Positions 59,662-64,000 of a stretch of 64,000 nucleotides of DNA are shown in pieces (position 1 is the first letter of the stretch; each line of letters opens with the position of its first letter). A program made the translations under genes and the position numbers. The notes under the pieces were generated by a model. That model did not search any database. It was given only the letters and a program-made list of their open reading frames with translations, and was not told the origin of the DNA. Origin of the DNA: an uncultured Clostridia bacterium (GTDB lineage Bacteria; Bacillota; Clostridia; Christensenellales; Borkfalkiaceae); assembly GCA_944330115.1 (NCBI GenBank), contig CALVIN010000004.1, positions 124,001-188,000 of the forward strand, in the 5' to 3' direction.

Positions 59662-60441
59662 GTGGAACGCAAAAATCAACAGTTCTTCACAGCAACGCGC
59701 ATAGCGGTGATAGCCATGTTCGCCACCGTTGCGGGCGTATTGTATGCCTTCGGCTTCCCCATAAGCGTGGCATTCCCCTCGTGGTTGGAGCTCAACTTCT
59801 CCGATATCCCCGCGCTCATCGGCACCTTCGCCCTCGGCCCCCTCTCGGGCGGCATAATAGTGTTCGTAAAGGTGCTCATAAAGCTGATAATCAAGGGCAC
59901 CTACACGGTGTTCATAGGCGAATTTGCCGACCTCATCATAGGCCTCGCCTTCGTAGTGCCCGCAGGGCTCATATACAAAAAGTACCGCACCTTCAAGGGC
60001 GCGCTCGCGGGAATGGGAGTGGGCTCGCTGTGCTCGGTGGCGCTCGCCATACTTGCCAACTGGCTGGTGCTCGTGCCCTACTATCTTGAAGTTTCCTTTG
60101 GCGGCAACTGGGAGATACTTCTCACCCCCATGCGCGCGCTCTTCGGCGACGGCGTCACCGAACAGACATTCTACACCTACTATCTGTGGATATCCGTGCT
60201 GCCCTTCAACCTGCTGCGCTGCCTCATTGCCGTAGTGATAACGCTGCCCATCTATAAGCGCATATCGCTGCTCATCAACAGAATGAACGAAAAGTTCATG
60301 CCCAAGGAGGGGAGCGGCGAAGAGGTGCAAAACGGCGGCTCGGCCGCAAAAAAGCGCACGGTAATAATTGCCGTCGTGTGCGCGGGCGTGGTAATTCTGC
60401 TCGTCGGCGGCGTGCTTTTGAGGTATTTCCTCGGTAAGTAA
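59662..60441 (+). CDS. ribU: Riboflavin ECF transporter S component
   Basis: A 259-aa membrane protein that captures riboflavin and works with the shared EcfAA'T energy module (not in the window). The RibU core has about six TM helices within residues 10-205 (IAVIAMFATVAGVLYAFG at the start, FSDIPALIGTFALGPLSGG, GTYTVFIGEFADLIIG). An unusual tail follows: a charged Gly/Ser linker (about 213-235) and a seventh TM helix (about 235-256). The GTG start is fixed by AAAGGAG 8 nt upstream and by the riboswitch immediately ahead. Confidence 0.94.
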   Translation: MERKNQQFFTATRIAVIAMFATVAGVLYAFGFPISVAFPSWLELNFSDIPALIGTFALGPLSGGIIVFVKVLIKLIIKGTYTVFIGEFADLIIGLAFVVPAGLIYKKYRTFKGALAGMGVGSLCSVALAILANWLVLVPYYLEVSFGGNWEILLTPMRALFGDGVTEQTFYTYYLWISVLPFNLLRCLIAVVITLPIYKRISLLINRMNEKFMPKEGSGEEVQNGGSAAKKRTVIIAVVCAGVVILLVGGVLLRYFLGK

Positions 60442-60459
60442 ATTCAAATATCAATTTAA

Positions 60460-60488
60460 TTGCAAAAAACTGCCGTGCGCGCTATAAT
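60460..60488 (+). promoter_or_regulatory. tsaE promoter placed for a leaderless mRNA
   Basis: TTGCAA (60460-60465), a 17-bp spacer and a perfect TATAAT (60483-60488). Two in-frame ATGs follow at 60491 and 60497; the second is where transcription should begin. Confidence 0.75.
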
Positions 60489-60496
60489 ATATGCGT

Positions 60497-60898
60497 ATGG
60501 CAGTTTTTATTTCCCGTTCGGCGGAAGATACTATAAATTTTGCAAAGGGCTATGCCTCCTCGCTCAAGGCGGGCGACGTGGTGCTTTTAAACGGCGGCAT
60601 GGGCGCAGGCAAAACGGTGTTTGCAAAGGGCGTGGCGCTCGGCCTCGGTATAGACGACGAGATACTCAGCCCCACCTACGCATACATGAACGACTACGGC
60701 GGCAAGCTCTATCACTACGATTGCTACCGCCTGTCCTCGGGCGCGCAGGCCGAGGCGCTCGGGCTGTGCGACTATTTTTACGGCAGCGGCGTCTGCCTTA
60801 TAGAGTGGGCGGAAAATATCGCCGACGTGCTGCCCGAGGGCTACAAGACGGTGACCATAACTAAGATAAGCGAAGGCGAGCGCCGCATAGAGTATTGA
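60497..60898 (+). CDS. tsaE: tRNA t6A synthesis ATPase TsaE
   Basis: A 133-aa P-loop protein that drives turnover of the TsaBD complex making N6-threonylcarbamoyladenosine at tRNA A37. Walker A GGMGAGKT is near residue 33; SPTYAYMNDYGG near 55 and DCYRLSSGAQAEALGL near 74 are family marks. An in-frame ATG at 60491 would add MR, but it falls upstream of the predicted transcript start. There is no Shine-Dalgarno sequence. tsaB follows 68 nt later; tsaD is not in the window. Confidence 0.94.
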   Translation: MAVFISRSAEDTINFAKGYASSLKAGDVVLLNGGMGAGKTVFAKGVALGLGIDDEILSPTYAYMNDYGGKLYHYDCYRLSSGAQAEALGLCDYFYGSGVCLIEWAENIADVLPEGYKTVTITKISEGERRIEY

Positions 60899-60966
60899 GC
60901 GGCGCGCATACATGCTTTAATATAAAAAGGTACATATTTAAAATTTAAGAGGGAGGTGCGAAAAAA

Positions 60967-61566
60967 TTGAATAGGTTTTTGGCTGTGGATACCGCCTCGA
61001 CGCACCTCACCGTGCTGGCGTGCGGCAAAAAGAGCGCCCTGCGCTATATCCCCGACTGCGCGCTCAAACAGTCGGTAATGCTCATGGGCGAGGTAGACGG
61101 CGCGATGGAGGAGGCGGAGCTTGCCCCCGCTGACTGCGACTTTTTCTGCGCGGTGACCGGCCCCGGCTCGTTCACGGGCATACGCATAGGCATTTCGGCG
61201 GCAAAGGGCTTTGCGCTCGCCACGGGCAGGCCGCTCATGCCGCTTACATCATTCGAACTTATCGCATATAATGTTACAAGCGGCGATTTTTTCGCCGTGG
61301 TGGACGCGGCTCACGGCCACTTCTATGCCTGCCGCTGTGCGGCGGGCACTCTCGGCGAGCCGCAGTATATCTCGCGCGAGCAGCTTATAAGCTATTCGCT
61401 GCCCGTGTTCGGGTTTGAAGATATATCGCTTCCCGATTATACCCGGCTGAACGCGGGCGACTGTCTGCTGCCCGCCGTGGAGCGCAAGCTGCGGGGCGAT
61501 GAGCCGTTCGGCGAGATGCACGCGCTGTATGTGCGCAAATCGCAGGCGGAGGAGGGCAGAAAATGA
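60967..61566 (+). CDS. tsaB: tRNA t6A synthesis protein TsaB
   Basis: A 199-aa ASKHA-fold protein that scaffolds TsaD and TsaE. It starts [17 protein letters not shown] and has the standard [21 protein letters not shown] (motif [11 protein letters not shown] near residue 65). The start codon is TTG, supported by GGGAGGTG 8 nt before it. Its stop overlaps the rimI start (ATGA). Confidence 0.93.
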   Translation: MNRFLAVDTASTHLTVLACGKKSALRYIPDCALKQSVMLMGEVDGAMEEAELAPADCDFFCAVTGPGSFTGIRIGISAAKGFALATGRPLMPLTSFELIAYNVTSGDFFAVVDAAHGHFYACRCAAGTLGEPQYISREQLISYSLPVFGFEDISLPDYTRLNAGDCLLPAVERKLRGDEPFGEMHALYVRKSQAEEGRK

Positions 61567-62009
61567 ACCTCCGCAGCTGGAATTTTAAGGACATTTTAAG
61601 GATATCGCAGCTCGAAACGGAGTGCTTTCCCAAGGACGCGTGGAACTATCGCATGCTTGCCGACAGCTTTCAGAGCGAAAATTTCGTGGGTATTCTGTGC
61701 GACGACGGCGGCGAAATAGCCGGCTACGGCGGCCTCACCTGCGGCTATGATACGGCCGATATCGATAATATCGCCGTGGCGGAGCGCTACCGCGGCAACG
61801 GCATAGGCGGCGCCATTTTGGAGAACCTGTTTTCGTCGGCGGCGGAGCGCGGCATGCAGCGCGTATTTTTGGAGGTGCGCGTCTCAAACGCGGCGGCCAT
61901 GTCGCTCTATCTAAAGCACGGCTTCAAGGGAGTGTATGCGCGTACGCGCTACTATTCCGACGGCGAGGACTGCCTCGTGATGGCGCGCGACGTGCACAAG
62001 GATAATTGA
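61563..62009 (+). CDS. rimI: Ribosomal protein S18-alanine N-acetyltransferase-like GNAT
   Basis: A 148-aa GNAT enzyme. The acetyl-CoA loop is ERYRGNGIGGAILENL near residue 77, followed by FLEVRVSNAAAMSLYLKHGF near 102. Position directly behind tsaB is typical for RimI in Firmicutes, where it acetylates the S18 N-terminus. Other GNAT substrates cannot be excluded. It overlaps tsaB by 4 nt. Confidence 0.9.
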   Translation: MNLRSWNFKDILRISQLETECFPKDAWNYRMLADSFQSENFVGILCDDGGEIAGYGGLTCGYDTADIDNIAVAERYRGNGIGGAILENLFSSAAERGMQRVFLEVRVSNAAAMSLYLKHGFKGVYARTRYYSDGEDCLVMARDVHKDN

Positions 62010-62064
62010 GTATTTTTTTTTGCGGCACCGCCGCAGGGGGATAGGTTAAATATTTATAGACGGC

Positions 62065-62781
62065 ATGCACGTTGCTGTGCTCCGCGCGGGGGAGGGGCAA
62101 GACGTCCTCTTTCTGCACGGGTACATGTCGTGCAAAGAGAGCTTCTATTACAACATCGCGGCGTTCAAAGAGCATTTTCGCGTCACCGCGCCCGATTTCC
62201 CGGGGTTCGGCGCCTCCGCGCCCATACCTTCGGCGTGGTCGGTGGGCGACTACTGCGCGTGGCTGCATAAATTTATTGCCGCATGCGGGCTTAATAAACC
62301 GCACATCGTGGCGCACTCCTTCGGCGCGAGGGTGGCAATAAAGTACGCCGCCGCGCACCCGCAGAGTGTTGGGAGCCTTGTAATTACGGGCGGAGCGGGC
62401 ATAGTAAAGCCGCGCACGCGCGCGTACAAAATAAAGGTGGCGGCCTACCGCGCCGTAAAGAGGTTTGCGCCAAAGTTTGCCGAAAAGAACTTCGGCAGCG
62501 CCGAATACCGCAAGCTTTCGCCCGTCATGCGCGAGAGCTACAAAAAGATAGTAAACGAGGATCTGCGCGCCGATGCTGCAAAAGTCGGGGCGCGCACCCT
62601 GCTGATATACGGGGCGGAAGATACCGTAACGCCTCCCTCGGAGGAGGGGCTTGCCTTCCGCGGCGCGATAGCGCGCTCGCGGCTTAAGGTTATGGCGGGC
62701 GGGCACTTCTGCTTTTCGCAAAATTACCGAGAGTTCAACAAAATGGCCGTTGAATTTTTAACGGGCGGCCGGGAGTTATGA
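62065..62781 (+). CDS. Alpha/beta-fold hydrolase
   Basis: A 238-aa protein with a full catalytic set: nucleophile in AHSFGARVA (Ser near residue 89), Asp in GAEDTVTPP near 192 and His in GGHFCF near 213. The oxyanion segment is FLHGYMSCKESF near 17. The N-terminal MHVAVLRAGEGQ is short and no Shine-Dalgarno site is evident, so the start could be a few codons off. The natural substrate is unknown. Its stop overlaps the following Mur ligase by 4 nt, suggesting a coupled role near the cell envelope, but that is inference. Confidence 0.85.
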   Translation: MHVAVLRAGEGQDVLFLHGYMSCKESFYYNIAAFKEHFRVTAPDFPGFGASAPIPSAWSVGDYCAWLHKFIAACGLNKPHIVAHSFGARVAIKYAAAHPQSVGSLVITGGAGIVKPRTRAYKIKVAAYRAVKRFAPKFAEKNFGSAEYRKLSPVMRESYKKIVNEDLRADAAKVGARTLLIYGAEDTVTPPSEEGLAFRGAIARSRLKVMAGGHFCFSQNYREFNKMAVEFLTGGREL

Positions 62782-64000
62782 TGGGTATATTCATTTCTGT
62801 AGGCAAAATAACAGAGTGCGTTATAATTGCGCTTGCGTTCGGCGTGCTGCTCACGCTGTCGTCAAAAAAGCTGCTGGGCGCGCTGCAGGGCTGCAACTAC
62901 CGCAGCGATAAGCTCATGCGCTGGGCGGCAAAGCGCAGCAATATGTCGTTCGAGCGCCTCCTTCTTCTCGGCATGCTCTGCCTGCTCTCCTCGGCAATAG
63001 TTTCGCTCTGCTTCTCCTTTGCGGGGGAGTGGGCGGCCGTCATCGGCCTTGCGCCCTTTATAGTATTCTTCGTAGTATACATATATGCCGACGGCAAAAT
63101 TGCCCTCCGAGTGCCCGCCGTGCGCACAAAGCGCTTCAAAAGGCTGCAGGGCGTGCTCTTCGTCGTGTGCACTGTATTTTCTTACTTTGCCGCAACGCTT
63201 TTGAACTACGCCGCTGCCCAGTGGGGCGCGCAGCTGTTTAATGTGCTCCGCTACTGTGCACTCGCATTTTTGCCGCTGCTCCTTATACCGCTCATCTGCC
63301 TTTCAAACGAACTTGCAAAAATTTATGAAGTGCCCCACAACCGCACCTATATCGAAAAGGCCACAAAAAAGCTGGCTTCGTCGGATATAACGGTGGTGGG
63401 AATTACGGGCAGCTACGGCAAAACGAGCACCAAAAACATACTCACCGCCATGCTGCAAAAAAAGTACCGCGTGCTCTCCACGCCCCGTTCGCACAACACG
63501 CCAATAGGCATAGCGCTCGCGGTAAATGCCAACGATTTAAAGGACTACGACATATTCATCGCCGAAATGGGCGCCCGCCACGTCGGCGACATTGCGGAAC
63601 TGTGCGCCATCTGCCCGCCCGACTATTCGGTTATAACGGGCATCTGTGCCCAGCACTTAAAGACGTTTGAAAGCCTCGAAAATATAGTAAAGGCCAAGGG
63701 CGAAATACTCTCTGCCACGCGCAAAAAGGCGTATATCGCCGCTGACAGCAGCGAGTATTTTGCAAACTGCCCCTGCCCCTTCGAGGTATGCTCGTGCGTT
63801 TCGGATGTAGTTGCCGAAAGCAGCGGCACAACGTTCACCCTCACCCTGGGCGGGGAGAGCGTACGCGTAAAAACCAGACTTCTGGGCGCGCACTGCGCCT
63901 ATAACATAGGCCTCGCGGCGCAGCTTGCATACGACCTCGGCGTGAGCATCGCCGATATCGCCGCGGCGGCAGAGGGGCTGGGCTTCGTCGAGCACCGCCT
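62778..64000 (+). CDS. Membrane-anchored Mur ligase, MurF-like (3' end cut)
   Basis: 407 codons are visible and the frame is open at the right edge. Residues about 8-185 hold four or so hydrophobic helices with basic connecting loops. A Mur ligase ATPase domain follows: P-loop GITGSYGKTSTKN near 208, FIAEMGARHVGDI near 257, ITGICAQHLKTF near 290. The order fits MurF (addition of D-Ala-D-Ala to UDP-MurNAc-tripeptide), but the normal soluble N-terminal substrate domain is replaced by a membrane region. Two ATGs (62778, 62781) overlap the hydrolase stop. The product could be MurF itself or a specialised paralogue. Confidence 0.82.
   Translation, partial: MMGIFISVGKITECVIIALAFGVLLTLSSKKLLGALQGCNYRSDKLMRWAAKRSNMSFERLLLLGMLCLLSSAIVSLCFSFAGEWAAVIGLAPFIVFFVVYIYADGKIALRVPAVRTKRFKRLQGVLFVVCTVFSYFAATLLNYAAAQWGAQLFNVLRYCALAFLPLLLIPLICLSNELAKIYEVPHNRTYIEKATKKLASSDITVVGITGSYGKTSTKNILTAMLQKKYRVLSTPRSHNTPIGIALAVNANDLKDYDIFIAEMGARHVGDIAELCAICPPDYSVITGICAQHLKTFESLENIVKAKGEILSATRKKAYIAADSSEYFANCPCPFEVCSCVSDVVAESSGTTFTLTLGGESVRVKTRLLGAHCAYNIGLAAQLAYDLGVSIADIAAAAEGLGFVEHR

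Overview
The window reads as chromosomal DNA from an anaerobic, gut-type member of the Clostridia. Evidence: a trimeric [FeFe]-hydrogenase, a membrane pyrophosphatase, an iron-dependent alcohol dehydrogenase, an AddAB recombination nuclease, an FMN-riboswitch-controlled ECF riboflavin transporter, and the Firmicutes gene order ylxM-ffh-rpsP-khpA-rimM-trmD-rbgA-rnhB-yraN-rplS-comM-dprA-topA-trmFO-hslV-hslU. Coding DNA is GC-rich with many ATA isoleucine codons, while several spacers are almost pure A/T. A deep-branching Christensenellales-like lineage is my guess and is not proven by the sequence.

Layout. 1-6.1 kb: end of an ABC exporter, then hydCBA. 6.1-7.6 kb: a lower-GC patch with a cysteine-peptidase-like fragment and a lipoprotein. 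7.6-17.4 kb: a MATE exporter, an orphan GltD/NfnB-like flavoprotein, a HIT protein, hppA, a KdgK-type sugar kinase, a 2-hydroxyacid dehydrogenase and a large lipoprotein. 17.5-24.1 kb: addBA. 24.3-27.4 kb: a HAD phosphatase, an XRE membrane regulator with a lipoprotein, an unknown membrane protein and a PRC-barrel protein. 27.6-31.4 kb: an NAD-synthesis block (regulated-looking promoter, a probable structured RNA of about 320 nt, nadB, nadC, a NiaR-type repressor). 32.2-49.7 kb: the translation/secretion/DNA-processing cluster, ending in hisS. 49.8-53.7 kb: trxA, iron ADH, an attenuator-like leader with a small lipoprotein, glyA. 53.8-56 kb: three small zinc-ribbon membrane proteins and degV. 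56.3-58.8 kb: a UvrA-like ATPase without the UvrB-binding domain. 59.3-64 kb: FMN riboswitch-ribU, tsaE-tsaB-rimI, an alpha/beta hydrolase and a membrane-anchored Mur ligase cut by the right edge.

The most notable non-coding signals are: (i) a promoter-to-terminator transcription unit of about 320 nt ahead of nadB with repeated small hairpins and no convincing protein; (ii) a family of palindromic, MITE-like elements at four loci, one of which splits hslV from hslU and another of which lies next to a displaced rplS; (iii) three genes (a 92-aa unknown, addB, tsaE) whose promoter -10 boxes lie 6-8 nt before the start codon, implying leaderless mRNAs; (iv) an orphan promoter-uORF-terminator attenuator at 51.6 kb. 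Promoters here very often show a 17-bp spacer, which makes the calls below fairly safe. Several stand-alone hairpins lacking U-tracts also occur. No tRNA, rRNA, CRISPR array, prophage or insertion sequence was recognised.
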